64,000 bases of DNA from JAFNAG01 sp041501225 (GTDB lineage: Bacteria; Acidobacteriota; UBA6911): NCBI GenBank assembly GCA_041501225.1, contig JBGQNR010000008.1:1-64000 (forward strand), given 5' to 3'. Shown in pieces: positions 34,859-42,223 of the stretch. The stretch's first letter is position 1; every line of letters begins with the position of its first letter. Position numbers and translations under genes: made by a program. The notes below the pieces were generated by a model, which did not search any database, had not been told where the DNA came from, and worked only from the letters and a program-made list of their open reading frames with translations.

Positions 34859-35083
34859 GTGCTGGTATTCACGCGGAAAAGGGGAGAAAGCCTGGTCATC
34901 GGCAACGAGATCGAAGTCACGATCTTGAACCTCGGCAGTGGCAGCGTCAAAATCGGCATCACCGCGCCGCGCCACATATCCGTACATCGCCAGGAGGTTT
35001 ACGAGGCCATCCAGCGTGAAAATATGGCGGCGTCCAAGTCGCAGCTTCCGTCCCCGGATGTGCTGCAAAAGCTACGATCGTAG
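34859..35083 (+). CDS. csrA: carbon storage / flagellin translation regulator CsrA
   Basis: CsrA is an RNA-binding dimer recognising ANGGA in hairpin loops. The 74 residues contain MLVFTRKRGESLVIGNEIEV, SVKIGITAPRHISVHRQEVY and a C-terminal tail; RKRGES and the conserved R in APRHISVHR are present. A GTG start follows GGAG. The stop is only about 12 bases from where recognisable cheB homology ends on the opposite strand, so a deletion edge lies right at its 3' end. Confidence 0.96.
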   Translation: MLVFTRKRGESLVIGNEIEVTILNLGSGSVKIGITAPRHISVHRQEVYEAIQRENMAASKSQLPSPDVLQKLRS

Positions 35084-35094
35084 CATCCGCGCTC

Positions 35095-35823
35095 GTAGGC
35101 TGAACCGCTTCGCTGCAAAACCATGTGACGGTTGCCCGGGGCTACCAGGGCGACGCCCGGGGCCAGGCTGTCGCGGTCGCGCGCTTCACGTACCTCCATA
35201 GTGCAGATCTTCGCCAGCCTGTCTGCAAATGCTTTCGTGAAATTCTCCGGCATGTGCTGCACAATGACGGTCCCAGGCGTGGTCGCGGGCAGTTACCTCA
35301 ACACGACCTCGATGGCCTGTGTCCCGCCGGCCGACGCTCCGATGGCCAGCACTTTATGTGTGGTCTCAAGATTGGCAAAAGTTGTCTTATCCGGCAGGCT
35401 GCAATGCTTGCTCGGGTCCGGACGTCGCGAGATCTGCGAGCAGGCGGCCGCGCGCACGGCTCGAGCCAGTTCCCCGGGATCCGTGGGCACCGAATATTGG
35501 GACCCTGGTTTGCTGATCACCTCGGCGGCACCCAACTCAAACGCCTTGAGGGCGGCTGCACTGTTTTCAGGAGCGAGGGAACTAACGACCACCACGGGGA
35601 TGGGGTAATATTTCATCAGCCGGGCCAAGAATGTCAGGCCATCCATCCGGGGCATTTCCAGGTCGAGGGTCAACACATCGGGGCGGGATGCGGCAATCTT
35701 ATCCCGGGCAATGTACGGATCGCCCGCAGTCCCCACTACATCAATATCGTCGTGCTTGGAAAGCTCCTCCTGCAGAGTTTTCCGTACGAAAGCGGAATCG
35801 TCGACGATCAGGACGCGAATCAT
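35095..35823 (-). pseudogene. cheB: cheB pseudogene: nonsense codon and deleted C-terminus
   Basis: CheB is the chemoreceptor methylesterase/deamidase. Read on the minus strand from the ATG at 35823: receiver domain MIRVLIVDDSAFVRKTL, LTLDLEMPRMDGLTFLARL (phosphoacceptor Asp) and KPGSQ. The esterase domain follows with GASAGGTQAIEVVLR, then an in-frame TAA at 35295-35293, then LPATTPGTVIVQHMPENFTK in the same frame. The Gln usual here (CAA) is TAA. Homology ends near APGNRHMVLQRSGSAY, so about 85-90 residues including the catalytic Asp loop (GMGxDG) are missing, next to the csrA stop. Confidence 0.85.
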
Positions 35824-35833
35824 ACTTGCGGCT

Positions 35834-36061
35834 TCACGGGCGGATTGCGATACAGGAACAGATGTCGAGCACCTCGGACACCTTGTCGACCACGCAACCG
35901 ATCTAAATGCCCGCGGTCTGGACGACAATGATGCAGGTTTCTTCGGTCTGCTCTTTGGATTCCATGTCGAACTTGAGACGAAGATCGACAACGGTGATGA
36001 CTTTGCCACGAAGGTTGATCACGCCGCGAATGAAACGTGGCGTGCGGGTCTGTGGGGCAGG
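35834..36061 (-). pseudogene. cheW: cheW pseudogene fragment with internal stop
   Basis: CheW couples chemoreceptors to CheA. On the minus strand the sequence reads RFIRGVINLRGKVITVVDLR, LKFDMESKEQTEETCIIVVQ, TAGI, a TAG stop, then IGCVVDKVSEVLDI in the same frame, the middle of CheW. The N-terminal third is missing because the fragment starts directly after the stop of the neighbouring DUF115 gene, and the C-terminal third is missing because the frame ends at 35834. It lies immediately upstream of the cheB remnant, in the common cheW-cheB direction. Confidence 0.8.
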
Positions 36062-37900
36062 TTACATCGGCTTAAGCCGGGACAATCCGTCTTCGATTGT
36101 TTTTGATGCGGTAGAGATGGACTGGAAATACTCGAGGTAACTTTCCTGGATCTCGCGGTTAGAGACCTTTGCCCCGGATTGGGCAGCCTGCCGCCGCAGA
36201 AACGAAAAGGCGCCCATCTGGTTAAAGCAATCCAGCAATGGAGCCAGGTGGGTCAAGGAGTGGACCGACTGTTTCACCCGTTCGCAACGTGCAGCTAATT
36301 CCCGCACCGGCAAGTGGAGGTTTTCGGGACGGCACAGGTCCAGTCCCTGCCTGATAATTCCCTGCAACTGCCTGTCCTCTTCCTTGATCCTGGTCAGGAC
36401 AGACAGGTCTAAAGCAGGATTCTGCTCGATTGCCTCCGCATATCTCGACCGAATTTCGGCCCTGAGGTCACGCTCCTCGCCGCAGAACCGATACAGGGCT
36501 TCCCGGAGGCTCATGATCTGCACATGATCCCTGAGGATTCCCCCCTCCGTGGCGTTGATGAAGTTCACATCTCGGTGCTTTTCGATCTCGGCAGTGATCC
36601 AGTTCCAGTAGGACACGAGCTTGTCGGTGCTTGCCACCGGCCGGCCAAATAGATCCCGGGTCATGACAATCTGATTTGCGGCTCGGATCTCGGCCCATCT
36701 GCGCTGCCAATCCTCCGGTCCACGCACATCGCAAAACCACTCTTGCTCCCAATGGAGACCCGTGCAATAGGTTCGCCCTTCACTGAAGGCCAGATCCTGC
36801 CCCAGAAATATGATCGGGTTGCAGCCCAGCATCAGCGCAAAATCCAGGCACATGGTAGCCACGGATCCCCAGGCGCGCAATGAGCCCTTGGAGGCAAGTA
36901 GATTGGCTAGGGTTGGCAGCGATGAGTTCTCAAATGTGCAGAGAATCGTGCGGCCGTCAAATGATGCCAGGGAGTCGGGATAGGCAGTTGCTTCCCCAAC
37001 CAGATAGGTGTCCCGTGTGATGGCATCCTTCAGGTGCAGGTAGTTTTCGTGGCGGGGGTCGGCAGTCATTACAAAATGCGGTTCGACGCCCGCCGCAAGA
37101 AGCGGCTTCAATGCCGTGTCCGCAGCCAGCACCAGGGCACGATTATGGACAGAGCGCAGCTCATGAATGTTGCGGTCCAGAGAGGGCCCTGCCGAAACCA
37201 GCACGCACGTAACTCCGGCGAACTGTTGCGCAAACGCCTTGACGCCGGGCAAGGAGGAGGCGCGAGGAAGGTTGGCCACGAAGTTCGCAAGAAATACCTG
37301 CGACGATCCGATCATGGTGTTGATGTCGGTGAATATCTGGAGGGTCCGGCTATTGATGATCTCAGCTGCGGATTTATAGAGAGGGGGATCAAGGACGAGC
37401 GAAGGCGGGTGGCTGACAAAAACGCTCATTTGCGCTTGCACAGGATCGAAAAAATTTTGCCATTGCTGGGCCAGCTCATTTCCTGCCGTGGGCCAGGCAA
37501 AGTGTATGAAGGGCAAGGATAGCAGCGCCGTCAGATCGCGGGCTGCGAAAGCTGCCCGCAGGACCTCCGGATCGGACTCGACCACAAAGACATGGACGCG
37601 CTCTCGCGCCGTGCTCTCGAGCAAGGCATCCAAGCCATAGCCGAGCCCGAATCCGAGGAAGATAAAGTAATCCGCCTCCTTCAGGTTGATTTCCTTCAGG
37701 GATTGGCGTGCCTCCTGCAGCGGGTCATAGCGGCTATGCAGCGGCACAGAGCCGGCTTCAGGGCGGCGATAGAACCCGGTCGGTAGGCCGTTGCGTGCCG
37801 AAGTCAACTGGATGTGGCGGAGGGGAGTTGCCTTCAGGATTCCGGCAAGTTCCGGCTGACGGCGGGCAAGGACGGCGAGATTGTGTTCCAGATGATCCAA
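36062..37900 (-). CDS. DUF115/Maf-family flagellin glycosyltransferase-like protein
   Basis: Motility accessory factor (Maf, MAF_flag10/DUF115) proteins transfer nonulosonic acids to flagellin. The central DUF115 domain is clear: CVLVSAGPSLDRNIHELRSV, LVLAADTALKPLLAAGVEPH, FVMTADPRHENYLHLKD, and GCNPIIFLGQDLAFSEGRTY. A conserved N-terminal segment (YFIFLGFGLGYGLDALLES) precedes it. The start is uncertain: TTG at 37900 avoids overlap with the FliT-like gene upstream. The last residues (SRLKPM) run directly into the cheW fragment in the same frame, so the natural C-terminus may be altered. It pairs functionally with the sugar genes at 42868-49765. Confidence 0.82.
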   Translation of the reverse strand: MDHLEHNLAVLARRQPELAGILKATPLRHIQLTSARNGLPTGFYRRPEAGSVPLHSRYDPLQEARQSLKEINLKEADYFIFLGFGLGYGLDALLESTARERVHVFVVESDPEVLRAAFAARDLTALLSLPFIHFAWPTAGNELAQQWQNFFDPVQAQMSVFVSHPPSLVLDPPLYKSAAEIINSRTLQIFTDINTMIGSSQVFLANFVANLPRASSLPGVKAFAQQFAGVTCVLVSAGPSLDRNIHELRSVHNRALVLAADTALKPLLAAGVEPHFVMTADPRHENYLHLKDAITRDTYLVGEATAYPDSLASFDGRTILCTFENSSLPTLANLLASKGSLRAWGSVATMCLDFALMLGCNPIIFLGQDLAFSEGRTYCTGLHWEQEWFCDVRGPEDWQRRWAEIRAANQIVMTRDLFGRPVASTDKLVSYWNWITAEIEKHRDVNFINATEGGILRDHVQIMSLREALYRFCGEERDLRAEIRSRYAEAIEQNPALDLSVLTRIKEEDRQLQGIIRQGLDLCRPENLHLPVRELAARCERVKQSVHSLTHLAPLLDCFNQMGAFSFLRRQAAQSGAKVSNREIQESYLEYFQSISTASKTIEDGLSRLKPM

Positions 37901-37961
37901 GGAGCGACCCGTAAGATGAAAGATGCAATCAGCGCCAGCGGAACTGTGCCCGCCCGGGTGG

Positions 37962-38390
37962 CTACTGACAGGAATCCAGGAATTTGGGCTGGTTTTCTCG
38001 ATACCCGCGCACGCTCTGCAGAAATTGTCCACCCCGCTGCAGTTCCCGGAGGCCAGCCTGGGCCGCACTCTGGAGCTGCACGCATTGTGCCGCATTTCGC
38101 CCAAGGAGTTCCAGCAAATGTTGAGCGCGCTTTTTCAGGGAGGCGGCACATGCGGTAATGGCGCTACGTTGCGCTCGTAACGCCAAGGCATCCATGCCGC
38201 CGGTGGACGAAAGCCTGGCGAGATGTTTTTCCGCTTCCAGGATGCGACGCTCCAGGGCTGCCGCTTCACGTTCCTCGTCGGAGTTTGGGAATCGGTGTGC
38301 CAATAGGTCCTGATATTGCTTCTCGAGGCGGGATTCCAGAGCGAGGTACAATCCTTCCAGGCCCTGCAGATCCTTTGTGATGTCGCGCAT
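37962..38390 (-). CDS. FliT-like flagellar chaperone candidate
   Basis: A 142-residue, strongly helical protein, beginning MRDITKDLQGLEGLYLALES with a coiled-coil LEKQYQDLLAHRF stretch. It directly follows fliS (2 bases), the place where fliT, the FliD chaperone, is usual. Length is close to FliT (about 100-120 in most). I see no diagnostic motif, so the call depends on position, size and helicity. Confidence 0.55.
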   Translation of the reverse strand: MRDITKDLQGLEGLYLALESRLEKQYQDLLAHRFPNSDEEREAAALERRILEAEKHLARLSSTGGMDALALRAQRSAITACAASLKKRAQHLLELLGRNAAQCVQLQSAAQAGLRELQRGGQFLQSVRGYRENQPKFLDSCQ

Positions 38391-38392
38391 AT

Positions 38393-38872
38393 TTAGGCCG
38401 TGATGTTGAGGCCCGCTAAGGGCGAAGCGGTAGGCAAGCTTGACGCCGAAGGCAGCATTGCGGGCAAAGCACCTGTTGCCTCCTGCACGGTTTTCCGCGC
38501 CTCGTTCTGAGCTACCTCCGCCCAGGCGGAGCGCAGATTGCTCAACAATCCTGCAACTTCCTTGAGTGGCGCGGCGTCCTGCTGCATGTTCGCTTCAAAG
38601 ATGCGGCTCTTCATGTAATGATAGAGCCGATCCAGGGATGGGGCGACCGTTCCACCCGCTTCGAAATTGAGGTTGGCCTGCAGTTCGGTGATGATAGCGG
38701 ATACTTTGTTCAAGCAACGGGTGCGATTGGCAATGTCGCGGCTGGCGACGTGCTCCTGCGCCTTCTGGAGGCCTGCGATGGCCGCATCGTATAGCAGTAC
38801 CACGAGCTCAAGAGCCGTCGCGGTCTTGATCTCGATCTCCTGGTAACGATGGGCAGAGTAGTTGATCGGCAT
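38393..38872 (-). CDS. fliS: flagellin export chaperone FliS
   Basis: FliS binds the C-terminus of flagellin and prevents premature polymerization. The 159 residues have the FliS opening YSAHRYQEIEIKTATALELV, the LYDAAIAGLQKAQ helix and the LDRLYHYMKSRIFEANMQQD motif. The C-terminal Ala/Ser/Pro tail is unconserved. The ATG at 38872 follows GGAG; a TTG at 38884 is less likely. Confidence 0.94.
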   Translation of the reverse strand: MPINYSAHRYQEIEIKTATALELVVLLYDAAIAGLQKAQEHVASRDIANRTRCLNKVSAIITELQANLNFEAGGTVAPSLDRLYHYMKSRIFEANMQQDAAPLKEVAGLLSNLRSAWAEVAQNEARKTVQEATGALPAMLPSASSLPTASPLAGLNITA

Positions 38873-38887
38873 CGAAGACTCCAATCT

Positions 38888-40333
38888 CTATGCTTTATTG
38901 AGCGCATTCATCTGGTTGGTCAATGAAGTTTGCAGTACCGACAGCTGTGCGAGCGCCTCATTGGCCTTCGTGTATTCAGCGATGTACATTGCCCGGCGTG
39001 CTTCCAGCCTGAGGTTCATCGCGTCGATCTGCTGGTTGATCCGATCGATGCTTTTCTGGGCCGAATCCTCAGCCTGAAAGACGGGCCCCGCTACAGTATC
39101 GGTGAGGGCGTTGAGTTGTTGCTGCAACATCGGGACAATGCTGGCGGTATTTCCTTGCGAGTCCAATCCGTTTGCCAACATCAAATGAGCGGTCTCATTG
39201 TAGTTGGATGACAGCATGTTCCGAAAGGTGGACTCGTCCAGGCTCAACGATCCATCGGTCATCAGCTTGATCCCGATCTGGGACAACACCTGCAAAGAAC
39301 TGCCGTCTGAGCTGACGCTCCGGCAGAGAGCGGAACTCATTTTGATCTGTGCGTCCCTCAGGGTAAAGTCGCCCGCAAGGACTCCTGAGGTTTTTGTGCT
39401 GCTGTCGTATGTGGACTGGGCGGTAATGTAAGCGACAAGATCGTTGTACTTCGCTACGAAATCCTTGACCCCCGCGACAATGGAGTCGGCATCTCTTCCG
39501 ATGCTGATGGTGGCCGTGCCCGATTCGGCTTTGAGATTGAGGGTCACGCCCTCGATGGCATTGGAGACGGAGTTGGAACTGCTGGCGATGTTGACCCCGT
39601 TCACCTGGAGCGCTGCATCCTCGCCATGGCTGGTTTCCGCAAATGTCACATCGCTGCCCGTCGCCCCCGGATCCCAGCTAGTGGTGATGGTCAAATTGTT
39701 TGCAGCGCCCGAATCATTGGCTGTGACTACCAGCCGGTAGGGGGTGCCGCTGCCATCATTCAAAATGGAGGCGCTAAAACCTGCATTTTGGGCATTAATT
39801 GCATTTTTGATGCCCTGGAGCGTGTTGTTCCCGGATGTGATCGCGATCGAAACGGGTGTGTCCGCGCCTTTTTGGATGGTGATCGTGCCTGTCTTGGTAT
39901 TGGTGGCTGTGTCGGAGGCGAAGTTATTGGATGCGTAGGAATTGAATTTCGCGAGCTTGGTCACCTGAACCGTGTAATTTCCAGCGGTGGTCCCCTTGCC
40001 GGCGGTTGCGGTCATGACGGATTCATTGGATGATGTCGCCGTTCTCAGGGCGAAAAGGCTGCTGCTGAGGCGATCTGAGAATGCATCGGGAATGTTCAAC
40101 GGGACATCTCCCTGGTTGAACATGATACTTTCCGCGCTGGTTTTGAGGGCAAGAAGCTTGGTGTTTAATGTCTGGTAAGCGGATATTTTGGTTTTGTAGG
40201 ATTGAGTCTGGGTCTGAAGCCGCCGGACCGGCAACTGCTCGGCAGTCATCAGGTTATCAACGATGCTTTGCACATCCAGACCACCGTTTATGCCACTGCT
40301 TACGTTACTGCTTAGAGAATTGATCGAAGACAT
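38888..40333 (-). CDS. fliD: flagellar filament cap protein FliD
   Basis: FliD is the pentameric filament cap that promotes flagellin folding at the tip. The 481 residues contain the FliD N-terminal region (GGLDVQSIVDNLMTAEQLPV), FliD_C with FVAKYNDLVAYITAQSTYDS, and the coiled C-terminal helices (IDRINQQIDAMNLRLEARRA) ending in SVLQTSLTNQMNALNKA. It lies between flaG and fliS, in the conserved operon. Confidence 0.95.
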   Translation of the reverse strand: MSSINSLSSNVSSGINGGLDVQSIVDNLMTAEQLPVRRLQTQTQSYKTKISAYQTLNTKLLALKTSAESIMFNQGDVPLNIPDAFSDRLSSSLFALRTATSSNESVMTATAGKGTTAGNYTVQVTKLAKFNSYASNNFASDTATNTKTGTITIQKGADTPVSIAITSGNNTLQGIKNAINAQNAGFSASILNDGSGTPYRLVVTANDSGAANNLTITTSWDPGATGSDVTFAETSHGEDAALQVNGVNIASSSNSVSNAIEGVTLNLKAESGTATISIGRDADSIVAGVKDFVAKYNDLVAYITAQSTYDSSTKTSGVLAGDFTLRDAQIKMSSALCRSVSSDGSSLQVLSQIGIKLMTDGSLSLDESTFRNMLSSNYNETAHLMLANGLDSQGNTASIVPMLQQQLNALTDTVAGPVFQAEDSAQKSIDRINQQIDAMNLRLEARRAMYIAEYTKANEALAQLSVLQTSLTNQMNALNKA

Positions 40334-40351
40334 GATGCTGCAATCTCCCGC

Positions 40352-40738
40352 TCAGATTCGGACATCTACCCGGCGGCTGGGCACCGGTTGAGGGTCTGCT
40401 GTTTCCAATTGTTTCTTCGGTATGCGGATTACTTCATCTCCGGTGCGTTTATCCTTGATGTACAGATACATCTTGCCGTCCTTGACATCACGCTCAAACG
40501 TCAACGTGGTGCGGTTGGCCAGCCCGGCGCTTCGTGCTCGCTCCAGGATTGCTGCAGGATATCTGCTGTCTTGGGCAAGCTGTTCCGGGATGCCTTCCAC
40601 AGGTTGCTTAGGTGAAGATCTGACGGGAGCGCTGCGGCTTTCAGCGCGCTGTGTCACGGAGCGATTCGGAGAGGATCCCACAGGGGAATGAAGGACCTCG
40701 GCGGCGGCTCCTGCCAACATACTTATTGTGCCTGCCAT
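40352..40738 (-). CDS. flaG: FlaG-family protein
   Basis: FlaG proteins are small proteins upstream of fliD that influence filament length. The 128 residues have a variable Ser/Pro/Arg N-terminus and the C-terminal FlaG domain: TLTFERDVKDGKMYLYIKDK and RTGDEVIRIPKKQ. The ATG at 40738 follows AAGGAGAA. It heads the flaG-fliD-fliS operon from a sigma-28-type site. Confidence 0.9.
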   Translation of the reverse strand: MAGTISMLAGAAAEVLHSPVGSSPNRSVTQRAESRSAPVRSSPKQPVEGIPEQLAQDSRYPAAILERARSAGLANRTTLTFERDVKDGKMYLYIKDKRTGDEVIRIPKKQLETADPQPVPSRRVDVRI

Positions 40739-40824
40739 TGCCGTTCTCCTTACGGAGCTTGTGTCTCCTAACTACTGCATCGCGTTCCACCTGCGCTGCA
40801 GGCCAAGCTGAACTCCCCTCGGTC

Positions 40825-40852
40825 ATATCGGCCGGGCCCCAGCGCGGGATTA
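40825..40852 (-). promoter_or_regulatory. sigma-28-type promoter for flaG-fliD-fliS
   Basis: On the minus strand TAAT, sixteen bases, GCCGATAT. The -10 half matches the sigma-28 consensus at seven of eight positions; the -35 is TAAT instead of TAAA. It sits between the fliC terminator and flaG. Confidence 0.7.
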
Positions 40853-40868
40853 TGCTAGAACGATGTGG

Positions 40869-40900
40869 AAAAGGGCGCGCCACCCTTGGGCAGCGCGCCC
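40869..40900 (-). terminator. intrinsic terminator of fliC
   Basis: On the minus strand an 8-bp GC stem (GGGCGCGC/GCGCGCCC) with a 12-base loop is followed by TTTT, about 30 bases after the flagellin stop. It separates fliC from the flaG promoter. Confidence 0.8.
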
Positions 40901-40929
40901 GTTGCTTCCTGCGAAGCCTGGTGAGATGC

Positions 40930-41769
40930 CTACTGACGGAGCAGTGTGAGCACCGACTGGGCGGTCGTATTCGCCTGCGTCAGGGCGGCGATGCCGGACT
41001 GGTTGAGGATCTGGTATTTCGTCATGTTGGCGATTTCCTCAGCAATGTTGGCATCGCGAATGCCGGATTCGGCGGCCTGCGTGTTCTGATACTGGTTCTG
41101 GATCACCGCCATGGCCGACTGCAACCTGTTCATTCCTGCGCCCAGATCTGCACGGGCACTGGCGATGCCGGAGATGGCGGTGCTCAAAGTCGTCAATGCA
41201 GCTTTGGCATTGACAGAGGTGTCGACCGTGGCCGACCCAAGATTTGCCCCGCCGACACTGCTGGTCGTAATGACTGCGAAGGTAACCGAAATTGAACTCT
41301 GCGCCTGGATGTCGCCAACGAAAACGCTGAGGTTTCCGTTGACGCCGCCAGCTGTAAAGAGCGCCTGGCCATTGTATTTGGTATTGGTCGCAATACGATC
41401 AATTTCATTCTTGATGGAAGTCAGCTCGTTGTTGAGCGCCGTCCGACCGGTGGCGTCGACAGTGTCAGTGGCTGATTGTGATGCCAGCTGAACCGCGCGA
41501 TTCAGCAGGTTTCCAATCTCCTGGAGAGCGCCATCAGCGATTTGGGCAACGGATACGCCGTCATTGGCATTGCGTACGGCCTGGTCGAGAGCACGAAGGC
41601 TCGCTCTCAAGCTGTCTGCGATGCCCAGTCCGGCTGCATCATCCGCGCCGGAATTGATGCGCTTTCCAGAGGAAAGACGCAGCAAGGTGCGGTTCAGACT
41701 GACGCTGTTGAGGGTTAACTGGTTCTGCGCGTTTGTTCCGGCGATGTTATTGAGAATACTGAAAGCCAT
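40930..41769 (-). CDS. fliC: flagellin FliC
   Basis: Flagellin forms the filament. The 279 residues are compact: D0/D1 N-terminal part (LNNIAGTNAQNQLTLNSVSL, then RTLLRLSSGKRINSGADDAA and GLGIADSLRASLRALDQAVR), a small middle region of about 60 residues and the D1/D0 C-terminal part (ANIAEEIANMTKYQILNQSG, then LTQANTTAQSVLTLLRQ). The ATG at 41769 follows AGGAGG, which is enclosed in a hairpin (see 41774-41791). A sigma-28-type site lies upstream and a terminator downstream, so it is probably monocistronic. Confidence 0.97.
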   Translation of the reverse strand: MAFSILNNIAGTNAQNQLTLNSVSLNRTLLRLSSGKRINSGADDAAGLGIADSLRASLRALDQAVRNANDGVSVAQIADGALQEIGNLLNRAVQLASQSATDTVDATGRTALNNELTSIKNEIDRIATNTKYNGQALFTAGGVNGNLSVFVGDIQAQSSISVTFAVITTSSVGGANLGSATVDTSVNAKAALTTLSTAISGIASARADLGAGMNRLQSAMAVIQNQYQNTQAAESGIRDANIAEEIANMTKYQILNQSGIAALTQANTTAQSVLTLLRQ

Positions 41770-41773
41770 GGGT

Positions 41774-41791
41774 GAATTCCTCCTTGAATTC
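41774..41791 (-). promoter_or_regulatory. CsrA-type hairpin enclosing the fliC ribosome-binding site
   Basis: On the minus strand GAATTC, AAGGAG, GAATTC forms a perfect 6-bp stem with a hexaloop AAGGAG. This matches the ANGGAN hexaloop preferred by CsrA, and the loop is itself the Shine-Dalgarno sequence, 9 bases before the fliC ATG. Binding would block translation directly. This is the arrangement known for hag of Bacillus subtilis. Confidence 0.75.
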
Positions 41792-41800
41792 GCTGTCCTT

Positions 41801-41814
41801 AAATATCCCTATTT
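41801..41814 (-). promoter_or_regulatory. second CsrA-type hairpin in the fliC leader
   Basis: On the minus strand AAAT, AGGGAT, ATTT gives a 4-bp stem with hexaloop AGGGAT, again ANGGAN. It lies 9 bases upstream of the ribosome-binding-site hairpin. The stem is weak alone, but two spaced sites allow one CsrA dimer to bridge both. Confidence 0.55.
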
Positions 41815-41895
41815 GTACCGGATCGGGCTCCTGCGGACCCAAACTTGCCTCAAGCCTGCCGGGCCCGAATCGATGTCCGACCGATTCAGTGCTCC

Positions 41896-41923
41896 TTATC
41901 GGATAAGCTTTGGAACAACATTA
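41896..41923 (-). promoter_or_regulatory. sigma-28-type promoter for fliC
   Basis: On the minus strand TAAT, sixteen bases, TCCGATAA. The leader would be about 115-120 bases. The -10 half is the center of a palindrome, CTTATC-C-GATAAG. Confidence 0.72.
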
Positions 41924-42223
41924 GGGTAAAAACAGATAAATCGACTGGTTGGATTGCCAGGATTGCCACAAGCAGTGGATACCCGAATCGAATAATGGGG
42001 GCCACGGATAGGAAGTCTCCCGCGGATAAGGGAAGGCGGGTTCGCTCCTGTCCGCGAACCCGCCTTGAATGCTGCCCTTGCCTGTTGCGTGCCGATGACC
42101 GTATCGTCCGCCAACCCCGGCGGGATTAACCCAAAGCGCATGTTCTGCGATTTTATGGCCCTCGAATTGCTTTTACACAACCTGGCAGGACCGCATATCC
42201 GGAGCTGCCCGGAAAGGAAAGCT

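Larger units (their letters stand above)
41770..42223. other. 454-base divergent intergenic region between fliC and the unknown gene
   Basis: The left part holds the fliC leader with two CsrA-type hairpins and the minus-strand sigma-28-type site (41896-41923). From 41924 to 42223 I find no coding sequence. A weak sigma-28-like match on the + strand (around 42129-42155) is too poor to call. Confidence 0.5.

Noticed and set aside
35125..35931. 268-codon open frame on the + strand over the cheB remnant
   Set aside because: It is the complement of the clear cheB homology and has no recognisable protein features.
36062..38104. Longer form of the DUF115 protein starting at 38104
   Set aside because: It would overlap most of the end of the FliT-like gene and its added residues (Cys/Ser/Arg-rich) look untranslated.
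42129..42155. Weak sigma-28-like match before the unknown gene at 42224
   Set aside because: The -10 part matches too poorly (TGCGATTT) compared with the four good sites.
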